DNA of 64,000 nt from positions 1,984,001 through 2,048,000 of the forward strand of contig JAGPXD010000004.1 in NCBI GenBank assembly GCA_020746995.1, given 5' to 3'. The position numbers and the translations under genes are program-made. Numbering within the stretch: the first letter of the stretch is position 1; every line of letters begins with the position of its first letter. The notes below the pieces were generated by a model. That model saw only the letters and a program-made list of their open reading frames with translations, was not told where the DNA came from and did not search any database. Origin of the DNA: Plectosphaerella cucumerina. Taxonomy: Eukaryota; Ascomycota; Sordariomycetes; Glomerellales; Plectosphaerellaceae. This document shows, one piece after another, positions 44,587 to 54,605 of this stretch.

Positions 44587-45481
44587 GCTGGTGGGAAAAT
44601 ATGAGCTCTTGGAAAAGGGCAGGTTCAGTTCTGGTTGGACTGTTAGGCGTACAGGGGGTATTTGGTCTCCATGCTGGTTGGAGAAAGGGGCTACGGGCCT
44701 CGACATCCAGGCATGTCACTCGTTTTCTTTTTTTGAGGTAGGGGTAGCCGTAATGGCTTATGAATGCATACTAGATTGCTCTCTACCGCTGACCTGGACT
44801 CACTATGCCTTGAATGCAGAAAGTAGTGCTTCGACATGTCTACAGTTGACACATCCTAGGAACCCACTCGTTTCGATGTGGCTTGCTGGCAATCCGGGCA
44901 GCCTTTGTCCACACAGCTGTGAAATCTAGGCACAAAGTGTTCAGGTGTGTAAGTGAGTCTGCCTACTGCTGTCTCTCTATAGTGCTTTAAGGACACTCTT
45001 ACCAGTCATTTGTGAGTGCCAACATTCCTGTTAGTCGCTCAAGTATCTTTCTGAACTCTTACTGCAGTCCAGAAGCTCTGCCGTGTCATGTTGTTGGCCC
45101 ACAACACAAGGTACCTTACATGAGGTGCCCGTCATGCCCAAGCTCACCACCTGCTTGGTGCTTGCGAGTCTTGAGAGCTTGGTATGAAATCTGTGCCTGC
45201 CTGTTCCTCTTCAAGTCAGGTGCTCATGCACTAAAATCCGTACCTGCCTCCCACAGCCCAGGCTCTTGCCCGGCGCACCCAGGGAAGGAACCGGTCCTTC
45301 CACCTTCCCCTAGCTCTGGAGGCACACCACGTGAACCCTTCCTATTCACCCATTTCACATCGTTCTTTCCGTCCCACCCGCAACAACAACACCGAGCACG
45401 TGAGGACGCGTTTTACGCGATACACGTGACGAGCACCCTTTTTCGAACCCGAGTTAATCCCCTTCGCCTCCCTCCGTCACC
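44587..45481. other. Intergenic, 0.9 kb
   Basis: Holds the 3' end of the SH3 gene and the promoter of the unrecognised 792-residue gene. An open frame at 45012-45962 overlaps the real gene in another frame and is rejected. No other feature seen. Confidence 0.5.
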
Positions 45482-47860
45482 ATGGGTATCTCTGCCTCAA
45501 CACAACCAGCCCAGCCAAAGGACCCTGTCACCACACCGTCCACCATGTCGCCCCAGTCAGACAAAGCGCACAAGTGCGTCTGGGACAGCCAGGCCTGGAA
45601 CGAGGAACAAGTCAGAGAGGCTATTGAGAATGGCAAAATTTCCTGGGGCACCATTCCCTGCTTCGCTCACGAGAACCAGGCCGATTGCCCTCAGAACGCA
45701 GCCACCACCCCCTCTGCCTCTACCCAGCACGACGCTGAGCACCAGAAGCACAAGCATGGTCAGAAAGAAGGCTCCAGCGAGAAGGGCCAGTTGGTCGCCC
45801 ACCCCGACGGCACCGCCAAGACTCCCGGTCTGCCTGCCCAGCCCGTTCTCTCCAGCCGGTTCGCCAATGGCATCAACATCAACGGTACCATCATTAAGCC
45901 CAATGACCCCGAGTCCTTCCAAAACGCCTACCAAAAGCTTTACGAGGAATTCGCTGCCTTGAGCTTCTGCCCTGACCGTCATGATGGTCTGGTTTCGACC
46001 TGCACTGGCTGCTCCGAGCGGCTTGTGTACAGCCAGGAGCTTGGTCCTGACAGTCCCCAGGTTCCCATAGAGGAGCTTGAGTTCTACGTCGACGATCATC
46101 GCCCTACCATCAAATCGGACAATATTCTCACCCACCACTGCAGTATCCAGGACTGCAAGGTCTGCATCATCTACTACCTTGGGTGCCGCCACCGCAGCGA
46201 GGTCGCCGCCATCGCCATGTCTGGCCCCGTTCTCAAGCACCTGCCGGCCTTCTACGCCCTTCTCTGGCCTTCCGATGAAGGTCGCTTCCCCGACCTCGAG
46301 GAAACTTGCACCATCGCGGCCCAGGCCCTTTCCCTTCTCATGAAGCATGAGACCAGGCTCATGCTTCCGAACTCGCTCCCCGAGATCGAGAAACAACTCA
46401 AGCTGTCTCTCGCCGCCGCTGGCCCCAAGGGTGCCGCCGCCATCTCTTCCGCCCTGGGCGAGACCAGGAAGCGCGCCGAGGTCGTGGCTTCTCTCATTCT
46501 ATCTCTGTACGGCGATCTCATGAAGGCGTGCAAGACCCCTGCGAAGGAGTACGACGCCACGTACAGCAAGTATGCCAGGGCGCTCGAGAAGAAGAACAAC
46601 CCGTGGCGCAGTCCACTCTTCCACATCAACCACACTCCTGGCGCCAAGTTCAGGATGCCCTTCTGGGGACCCCACCCCAGCGTCTGCCGTTGCGGCCACG
46701 TCGACTGCATGTCCGCCGAGCACGACGTCGAGGTCTACCACCGAACCTTGACTCTCGTTCGTTGGACCCTCAACCAGATGGTTGACCCTGCCGTCTTCTT
46801 CCACCGCAAGAACGGAATCGGAAACGCCCGCCGCCTCGAGTACGAGAGCAACTATGTCCTCAGTTCCATTTCCGGCATCATGGAGGAGCAGAAACAGGAG
46901 CGCGACAGGCCGGCCAAGCACAAGATGCTCGAAGGTCAAAGGCGCATGCACCTCGAGGAAGGCGCCACCAGGATCTTCAAGGATCTCCAGGGCAGTTTCC
47001 GCCTTCAGAATATCTACGCCGCAGCCAGAACGGCCGGCTTGTTCATGATCCTGCCTGCCCTTCTCGTGAACACGCCGGCCACAAAGATCGACTTTCCCTT
47101 CCCCAAGAACGGCAACGTGGAGCAGAAGGAGGCTTGGGTGAAGCAGCAGGAGGAAAGGATCTGGGCGGGATTCTCCGCCGGCGGCATGACCCGCATCACA
47201 CACCCGCAGCTCGGCCCCGAGATCCGCTGGTACGCCCGCTACCGCGCCCAATGGGACCACGACTACGTCGCCATCCGAACTGCGGAGGACATCGCCGATG
47301 ATGATTCGAGGCGCCCTCGCGAGCACACAGCCAAGCAGAAGGAAGTCATCGAGACGAACGACTTGAAGGTTCAAATCGCGCTCACCAAGCTCAAGGTGCA
47401 GGGTCCCAAGCTTGATATGGACCAGCCCAGCCACGGTGACAACAAGGGCGCTTTCCTCGCCTGGGTCGACAGCCAGGGTGACGCAGTCATGGACATCTTC
47501 CGCCTCGCCGGTGCCAGTGAGGAAGATCGCGGCTTCCTCTTGGCAATCACTTCCCAATTCGTCTGCTACCACTGGGTGGCGAGGCGTAATGAAAGGGGTC
47601 TGCAGTGCGGCCCAGACATGCCGGGCACCGACGACATTAAAGCTTGGGGCAAGAACCTTACCGTGATGGCGGGCTGCCGTGCCGAACTCAGCTTCTTCTT
47701 CCGCGACAGCCTCAGTGAGGCGATGCTCAAGAAGTTTCTCGATGCCGTTGTGAAGGCTTGCTACCCCGGCGAGAAGTGGCTCCGCGCCTGCGATCCCCAT
47801 GACGGCCCCCGCGCCAGGAGGCATCAGCCTTCCTTCATGCAGATGGGAAGGGGACAGTAA
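45482..47860 (+). CDS. Unrecognised 792-residue Cys-rich protein with N-myristoylation-type start
   Basis: One uninterrupted exon with normal codon use. I do not recognise the family. The ATG at 45482 has an accurate CACC context, and the product starts MGISAS, matching the Gly2/Ser6 pattern for N-myristoylation, which would place it at a membrane. Residues 1-120 are low-complexity (Pro/Thr, then His/Lys/Gln-rich). Three Cys/His clusters might bind zinc: CPDRHDG...CTGC (about 160-180), HHCSIQDCKVC...GCRHR (about 219-238) and CRCGHVDCMSAEH (about 400-415). The remainder is mostly helical in character with charged segments (MEEQKQERDRPAKHK, VEQKEAWVKQQEERIW). No signal peptide, membrane segment or catalytic motif was seen. 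A tandem repeat lies just downstream. Confidence 0.8.
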   Translation: MGISASTQPAQPKDPVTTPSTMSPQSDKAHKCVWDSQAWNEEQVREAIENGKISWGTIPCFAHENQADCPQNAATTPSASTQHDAEHQKHKHGQKEGSSEKGQLVAHPDGTAKTPGLPAQPVLSSRFANGININGTIIKPNDPESFQNAYQKLYEEFAALSFCPDRHDGLVSTCTGCSERLVYSQELGPDSPQVPIEELEFYVDDHRPTIKSDNILTHHCSIQDCKVCIIYYLGCRHRSEVAAIAMSGPVLKHLPAFYALLWPSDEGRFPDLEETCTIAAQALSLLMKHETRLMLPNSLPEIEKQLKLSLAAAGPKGAAAISSALGETRKRAEVVASLILSLYGDLMKACKTPAKEYDATYSKYARALEKKNNPWRSPLFHINHTPGAKFRMPFWGPHPSVCRCGHVDCMSAEHDVEVYHRTLTLVRWTLNQMVDPAVFFHRKNGIGNARRLEYESNYVLSSISGIMEEQKQERDRPAKHKMLEGQRRMHLEEGATRIFKDLQGSFRLQNIYAAARTAGLFMILPALLVNTPATKIDFPFPKNGNVEQKEAWVKQQEERIWAGFSAGGMTRITHPQLGPEIRWYARYRAQWDHDYVAIRTAEDIADDDSRRPREHTAKQKEVIETNDLKVQIALTKLKVQGPKLDMDQPSHGDNKGAFLAWVDSQGDAVMDIFRLAGASEEDRGFLLAITSQFVCYHWVARRNERGLQCGPDMPGTDDIKAWGKNLTVMAGCRAELSFFFRDSLSEAMLKKFLDAVVKACYPGEKWLRACDPHDGPRARRHQPSFMQMGRGQ

Positions 47861-47910
47861 CGGCGCCTGCCGAGGCTTTCACGATTCACGACTTGACGCA
47901 TTGAGACTTC

Positions 47911-48042
47911 ACGGTTTGACGACTTAACGACTCACGGACCTCGATGAGAGGCATCATGTTTATGCGGCTTTTCGGTTTGACGACTTAGCGACTCACGGAC
48001 CTCGATCAAAGGCATCATGATTATGCGGCTTTACGGTTTATG
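47911..48042. repeat. 61-bp tandem repeat, about 2.2 copies
   Basis: Two nearly identical 61-bp units (each beginning CGGTTTGACGACTTA, at 47912 and 47973) and the start of a third (CGGTTTATGG at 48034) lie within 200 bp of the preceding stop codon. The units differ at only a few positions. Each contains GACTCACGGACCTCGAT and GGCATCATG. A related shorter motif (CACGACTTGACG) precedes them. This may be in the 3' UTR. Confidence 0.9.
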
Positions 48043-48386
48043 GACTTCTTCATCTCAACATCGGCAGGGATCAGGCGCTTAAGGAACGAATATTGCTGTT
48101 TTGGCCCATGGCCCAATCTCACGGAGAGATGGGCCGGGGCAGGAAAAGGATTGCTAAAGACATGAACGGATGATGCGAAGAGAACAATAAACACAACTCC
48201 CCTCTGACCTCTCTCCTACATCTTGTGAAAATGACCAATGCTCGCTCCAAACTCCTCGCAAGTGCTCTACATCGCCATGGCATCATCATGCTCGTGAACA
48301 ACCCGACATCTCTTACGTCCGGGAATGGTGTACTCCAACCCCCAATCTAGACTGAGAAGTACGGAAAAGAAAGAAACCGGGCCGGA

Positions 48387-50363
48387 TTAGATGCGGTTAT
48401 CCTCGACCTTCCAGTCACCCTCGTCATCATTGACGTCCTTGACGACCCTGGCCTCGAGGCGGCCTGAGGTCCAGGCACGGATGGGCTTGCCGTAAATGTA
48501 CATGACGGGGAGCAGCAGCGAGGTGGCGGTCAGGGCGGCACCGTAGATGGCGAAGTTTTTCATGAAGCCGAGGTCCTGGATCCAGGTCGTGGCCTTAAAG
48601 GAGAAGGCGAAGCCGACGATGAGGCGGATGGAGGAGACGTTGACGAGGACGGGGCTGAGGGAAGTTAGTCTCGTGGTTCTTGGGGAGAAAAGGGGGGGGA
48701 CATACCCTGCAAACTGGGGATAACTCTCGACCAGGTAAACGGAGAAGATGGCGTTGGCGGTCAGGAAGCCGAAGCCGATGAGGAAGACGGCGACGAGCAG
48801 GACGATGCTCGGCAGGGTGCGGACGTTCTCGCCGACGTAGCCGAAGAGGAAGCTGCCGGCAACACCAGCGCTCATGGGGAAGATGAGACTGAGGAGATGG
48901 GCCTCGGGCTCCCTGCGACCACCGTTGCGCTTGGCGTGCATGTTCGAAATGAGATCGGCGACGTAACCGCCGAAGATCATGACGAATGGACTGGCTACGA
49001 CGATGGGCAGGACGGCAAGGCCGAGCTTCTCAAAGTCCCAGCCGGCGGCGATGAGGACGGAGGAACCGACCTGGCCGGCGGCGCCCTGGATGGAGACGAG
49101 GAGGGAGTTGATGGCGATGACCCAGAGGACGTTGGGGAAGACGGTGGTCTTGAGGGTCTCCCAGACAGAGCGGAGGGCGGCGCGGGGCTCGAGGCCGAAG
49201 GTGAGGACGCCGAGCTCGGTGGCGAGGGTACGGGGGCCGTAGGTGACGGGGTCGAGGCGGGGGCGCGTCTCGCCGGGGCGGAGGAGGTAGATTTCCTTTC
49301 CGGCTGGGGGAGGTCAGTATCAAGGACGGGGAGAAGGGGAAGGGAATGGGAGACGTACCGAGCTCATCGGCGGAACGCATCCAGCGGGTCTCGGGGACGA
49401 GGAAGATGAGGGCGATCCAGGCGAAGATGCCGGCGCCGGAGGTGATGTAGTAGATGAAGCGCCATGACAGACGGGCCACGATGACAGGGCTGGGAGGGAT
49501 GTCAGTGGGAAGTCTCATGAGTGAAGACATCAGACATACCTAGCAATACCCAGGCTCACAATCATGAGACCCTGGCTCGCAGAGATGGCAGCAATAGCCG
49601 TGTTCCTCTGATGAATGAACATCATATCCTGCACAATCAAAGGCAGAAGACTCTCCACAGTTCCCGCACCAAGACCCTGGAAGCAGCGAGCAGCAAGATG
49701 ACTGTTGAGCGACGTGCTGAAGCCAGCCCAGAGACCGCCAGCCCAGGCGACGACGCCGGCAAAGATGAGCACGGGACGGCGGCCGACGTAGATGCTCAGC
49801 GGTACGAGGATGTAGGAGCTCAGACCGTTGACGAGCATGGGCACCGAGGCGAGGAGGGCGACTTTGAAGAGAGGAGGGCCGCCGAGGTTGTCGAGGAGCT
49901 TGAGGGGGTTGGTGTTTACCTGGCCGGGAGGGGTGAGGGCGCCAATGTCGATCTGGGCGAGGATCTTGGGGTCGATGCCGGCGTATTCGAGGGCGAAGAC
50001 GGGGACGAGGGCGCCGATGATTGTCTCGGCCGCCAGGGCGAGGGCGCCGACTGAGAAATATCAGGATCTGTGGTGGAAGGCGAGGGTGGATGGACTTACA
50101 GAAGCAGAGGGCGGCGACGGCGAGCCACTTTCTCCAGTTGGGAAGGTTAAGGGGATCTTGGGAACATTGTCAGTCATGGGCTCTCATCCATCTGCTTCCT
50201 TGAAGAACGCACCCTTTGGATCCGGCGTCGGCATGGGGATGTAGCGGATCTTGTTGCCATCGAAGAGTTGACTCGTTCCTACCACCAGGGCATCCGGCGA
50301 TTCAACCTGCGCCAGCGGCGCGAGGTTCTCCGTCGACTCGGAGAAGCCTCTCTTTGCGTCCAT
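48387..50363 (-). CDS. MFS transporter (DHA1-like)
   Basis: Six exons (50363-50213, 50156-50100, 50050-49540, 49489-49359, 49303-48706, 48654-48387) encode 571 residues. After a cytosolic N-terminus ending in the usual DPLNLPNWRKW entry motif there are about twelve hydrophobic segments. The first half carries YVGRRPVLIF, corresponding to the MFS loop 2-3 motif, and CFQGLGAGTVESL in the next helix. A central cytosolic loop follows ETRWMRSADELG, and the second half ends with IYGKPIRAWTSG. The substrate cannot be told; fungal DHA1 members export drugs or toxins or move polyamines. All introns are 49-56 bp. No biosynthetic cluster surrounds it. Confidence 0.9.
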
Positions 50364-52464
50364 CTTGTCTGACTGTGTCGTGTTCCGTTTTTGACGTGTC
50401 GTTCTTCCCCAGTCCTTGTCTCGTTGTCTTGCTGAAGATGTCGTTCTATCCAAGAGTAAAGTCGACGGCGAATACCAGCGCAGTCGTATATATCAAGTTC
50501 TTCAAGTTGATGTAGTCGATGATAAAGTTCAATATTATCACATCTGGGCGCTGTGGCGATGATAAAACGAAACAACTAGAAGGGTTTAAGAACGGGCTCG
50601 ACCCGGCAAGGTGGAGAGAGTCAAGTCATTATACTCCCAAAACTAGGTAGGGGCCCTTCTTCTCTGACACCATCACTCTGGGATGGTCCGTGTCGTTCCA
50701 GACGAAGGGGGGGCGGGCTGCTTCCTCTGTGCGAGAAAGGTCTCTCTGAGACGCCAGACGTGAAGCGTTTGCGCTTTGAAGGGGGGCGGATGAGAGAAGG
50801 CGCAGAGATGAGACGAAAGAAACCTCGCAAACCTGCCCTATCCGGTATAGGATGCGAGCTCAGCGTCTGTGTGTCTGCAGATGATTCCGGTGTCCGATGG
50901 GACAAGGTGGCAGAATAACTGCATCTTGTTTCTTTGGTGAGAGTGGACTCTGGCTGTCTGCTGTCTGTCTGTCTCCTGTCAATCAGCGGCACTTCAATAT
51001 CCACCCTGCCCTGAGAGTTAGTGTTAGCCTCGCCCAAAAACCCGGGGAGACCCAACAAACCCCCCGGCGAGGATCATCGCGAGAAGAGCATCCCCTGGCC
51101 ATCACCAGGACTGCACAGCATTCACCTGACCTCGCATCGCAAACCCCTATAGCTCGGCCAAATACCACAATGCCAAGAACATCACCATCTTCCCTCGCGA
51201 ACAACCCGAACCTCGCAAACCATTGAATTCCCAAAACGAAGCAAGCCATGCGAGACAGCTCACCACCCTTCAGATGACAGACCGGTCCAAGAAAACCATC
51301 ACCAACTCATCCAGCCCATCAGTGAATCGATTTCCCCATCGAGCCGTGTCTCCGGATGGGCAAGGGGGCGAACAGAGTCATCACCGCATGACATGACCTC
51401 GGGCAACTTCGAGATTCACCGCCCATCAGCAGGATGGACGAACGACTCCTCTCCCATATTAGCATCCTCTGCCCCCTTTTCCGCGGCGTGTCCGAATCTG
51501 AAACGTCTCGCAACTCGGCAAAAAAGCAAGGTTACTCCCGGCTCGGACGATCCCAGAAGAGAGACGCGACATTGACATGGATCACGGCCGTCCAGTGTCC
51601 ACCCAGCCCAGCCCTCCCGACAAGCGCACCCGCACCCGCGTCTCTCGCCTCGGCAGAAGATCCTGATCTGCAAGGGGGGGCTCCAGACCCCTCCAACAGT
51701 GCAACCCTCCCCAGACCGGGCCCCTGGCGGGCAAGGCGGGGCCTTAACCAGTGGCGGACTGGCGGCCGATCGGCTCTCTCCAGGGCCGACGGCGTGTCTG
51801 GGCCCCTCCCTGCAAGCGCGGATCGAGGCCAGAAAGGGGCAAGTCGCTGAAATGTGCCCTCTGTGGAGAGCCGCCGCGAGCCTTTGATCGCGTGTTCTGG
51901 CTGCCGCCGGCGTCAACGTAACCAGATACTCTATTTGGTCTTCCGAGCATCAGCGCAGTTTGGTTTCGAGCCCGCGTCAACCATTCTGGCATCTCCCCGG
52001 TCGTGCTGGGGCTGGCCCTTATCATCAAGCGCGGGCCAACTCTCGCTTGTCGACTTGGTAGAAGCGAAGCGAGCGTTCGATGATGCGAAGACCCTGACTG
52101 ATATCCAGGCCCATGAACAGGTTGAACCAGACACAACATACAGACCAACATAACCCCGCCAGCACTCAAGTAAACTTTGATAAAGCCTATCATCAGAAAA
52201 TACATCAATCGCTGGCTGCCTGCCTGGTATATGTCCTGCATGCCCGAAAACTCCGGTCTGCCTTGCCGTAAACTCCCATCGGCGTTAGGCATAGCTCCGG
52301 CCTGCCCGTGTGACTATTGCAAAGAAAAGGGAAACCAAAGGAAAAGATTGCGGATATGAAAATGAAATGTCCAGATTGGGGTATAATGGTGAGCACCTCG
52401 GCGGCCGCCAGCCCGCCCGCCCGTCCCGTCACGCCACGCCATGCCTCGGCAACGTGGCCGCGAC
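50364..52464. other. Intergenic, 2.1 kb
   Basis: Upstream region of the MFS gene and 3' region of the RBR ligase gene. Frames present are short or overlap on both strands. A tRNA-like stretch near 51905-51995 was examined and rejected. No gene seen. Confidence 0.5.
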
Positions 52465-54605
52465 TCAACATCCGTCCTCTTCCGGCGCGGCAGCCGTGTC
52501 GAGCGTGTCTGCCATGCCGGCCGATTCGTCCGACCAAACCGGACGGTCCGGCTGCGCATATCGTACGCCGTCCTTCTCCTCGAGTTCCCGCCGCAGTATC
52601 GCAAACTTGAGGCACCAGTAGCGTCGCGTTTCCCGCTTGCGGACGTCGAACACCCGCGCCACTTCGTCCTCTTCGAGCGCAAAGTCCATGGCCAGGTTCT
52701 CGAGGTCACGCTGCCTCTTCTCCAACAGCTTCTCCATCTCCTTGGTCTGTCTGTCCATTAGCTCCTCCATCCGTTTCGTCTGCCGGTCCCGCAGCACGTT
52801 GATCCGCGCTTGGTGCAGCCGCGCCATGTTGTCGCGCACGTTGTACTGCTGGCCAAGTTCCCGCAGGTCTCGCTCGGTAACGACCCTCGCGGGGAGATCC
52901 GACTCTGGGTTGTGCCCGAGCCTGTCGCAGTAGGCCTCCATGTGCTTCAGCCGAATCAGCACGCTTTTCTCGCTCTGCTGTAGCGTCGTCCGAAGCTCCA
53001 TCTCGGCCTCGACCTGTCGCTCGTCGAGATGGAACGCCGTCTTACTGTGTCGCTCCTCCATCTTGTCGACTTGCTCGGCGTACTTTTCCATCAGAGCCCC
53101 CTTCCTCTCCGAATGCCGCACCTCCATGAGCCAGCGCTTCCTCGCGAGGAAGTCACCAAAGCATTGCTTCTGCTCTATCATCTCTGCCCGGAGGGCAATG
53201 AACTTGGGGTGGCCCTGGAATCGCTCGACCGCCGCAGCGGCAGCGGCCTCTTCGGCAGCCTTTTCCGCCTCGTCGGCGGCTGCGCGTTCTTCCTCCTCGA
53301 TCCTCCTGCGCTCCAGCTCCTCGTCGCCGTCGCAGAAGTTGGGGCATCCCACGGCGGGATTCCATATGGCCCCGCACAGGTAGCAGAATTGGGCCTTGCA
53401 CCGGCACGTCATGTGTGTGCATCCGTGGGACAGCTCGACAAGCGCCCTGCACTTGTAGCATCGCTTCCACCCAGACTTCTCCCCAATCTTGAGCACTTCA
53501 TTCAGTTCGTGGTCGTCTGGGCAGTCCTTGCCAATGGCGTGCGCATTGCGCTTGCACATCAGGCAGACCCGAGTCCTGCACTTCTTGCAGACAACGTCGG
53601 CGGGGTGCTTGGGGTCCAGCTTGGTGCGAGGCGGTATAAATTCGCTGCACGCCGCGTTCGGGCAGTAGACGCGTGCCTCCCATGGTGTGCTGAACTGTCG
53701 TACTGCTTTGAGAAAGGCGAGCTTCTCCTGGCGATTGACGACACTCTTAATGATGGAGCTCGGGATGGGCTGGGTGCAGCAGCGCGGTGGGAACTTTGAC
53801 TCGTCCGTCGTAGCTTGCTGGATCATAAACCTCAGGCACTCGCCGCAATATGTGTGGCCGCAGGGGAGGCAGTGCAGGGCGCTGGACTTTTGAAAATCGT
53901 CTCTACAGCAGATGCAGGCGCTGAAAGGTGGCGAGTTGTCAGCAAGGTCTAGGCCTTTGGCGCGGGTTTGCGGATTGGGGGAGGGGTCACATACTGTGGG
54001 CGCTCCAGGCCGCCTGTCCTTCTCCTCCATCGCATTTTCCGGAGCCCTTCCTTGATGCTGATGTAGCTGTATCTTGAGCCGACGCTGAAGACGCTCTGGG
54101 TGGACGAGTCGGCTGATTCCTTGCGATAGCTTCGGAAGAATCTGGGTTGGTTCAGAGTCGGCTCGAGGCTAGCAAGGTACTTGTCGTAGTGGGAGAAACC
54201 GAGGTCTCTGGAACTCCGCGGGCGTGCGTGTTGTGAGGAGGCGTCCGAGTCGGTAGCATCGGCAGCGGTGGAGGGGGAGGACGTCAGGTCCGTGCTGGCC
54301 GAGTCATACGACGAGGAGGAGAAGGTGCGCGCATGGGAGGTGGTGAGGGTAGAGTTTTGAGAGTCGGCTCGTTCGCTGTCTCGGTGGTCTGGTGGCATAG
54401 ATATGGGATCGGGGACATCGATGCCGAGTTCCCTGGCCCTTGAAATGAGGGCCTTCTCGGCGGATAGCTGCTGCTCGTACCCGGCGACCTTGAGGACCTC
54501 CCTGTAATAGTCCTCGGTGCTGAGTTCGGGCAGCGCGGCCGCGACGGCATCGAGGGCGGCCGGGGGCTCGCCCAGCGTGGCGGCTGTTTGGGCAAACGAT
54601 CCCAT
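52465..54605 (-). CDS. RBR-type (RING-IBR-RING) E3 ubiquitin ligase
   Basis: Two exons (54605-53995 and 53920-52465) encode 688 residues; the intron 53921-53994 is GTATGT...TTCAG. The first 200 residues are Ser-rich with a short helical start. RING1 begins at C206 (CICCRDDF...LPCGHTYCGECL). The IBR lies at about 290-337 (YCPNAACSEF...CKKCRTRVCLMCK). RING2 starts at C358 (CYKCRALVELSHGCTHMTC), where C371 in the SHGCTHMTC block is the expected catalytic cysteine that takes ubiquitin from E2. From about 400 to 650 the protein is a charged helix (EERAAADEAEKAAEEAAAAAA, then Glu/Arg/Lys-rich), probably coiled coil. No Ariadne or Parkin accessory domain was recognised. Substrate unknown. The RING1 start depends on the splice joining ERP to HACIC. 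Confidence 0.92.

Noticed and set aside
46499..47824. A 441-codon minus-strand frame opposite the unrecognised 792-residue gene
   Set aside because: Low-complexity Val/Leu/Glu/Gly composition typical of an antisense frame; the plus frame is longer and starts in a good context.
51900..52010. Possible tRNA with A-box-like TGCCAGAATGGTTGA on the minus strand
   Set aside because: No matching T-arm/B-box and no closing acceptor stem could be found.
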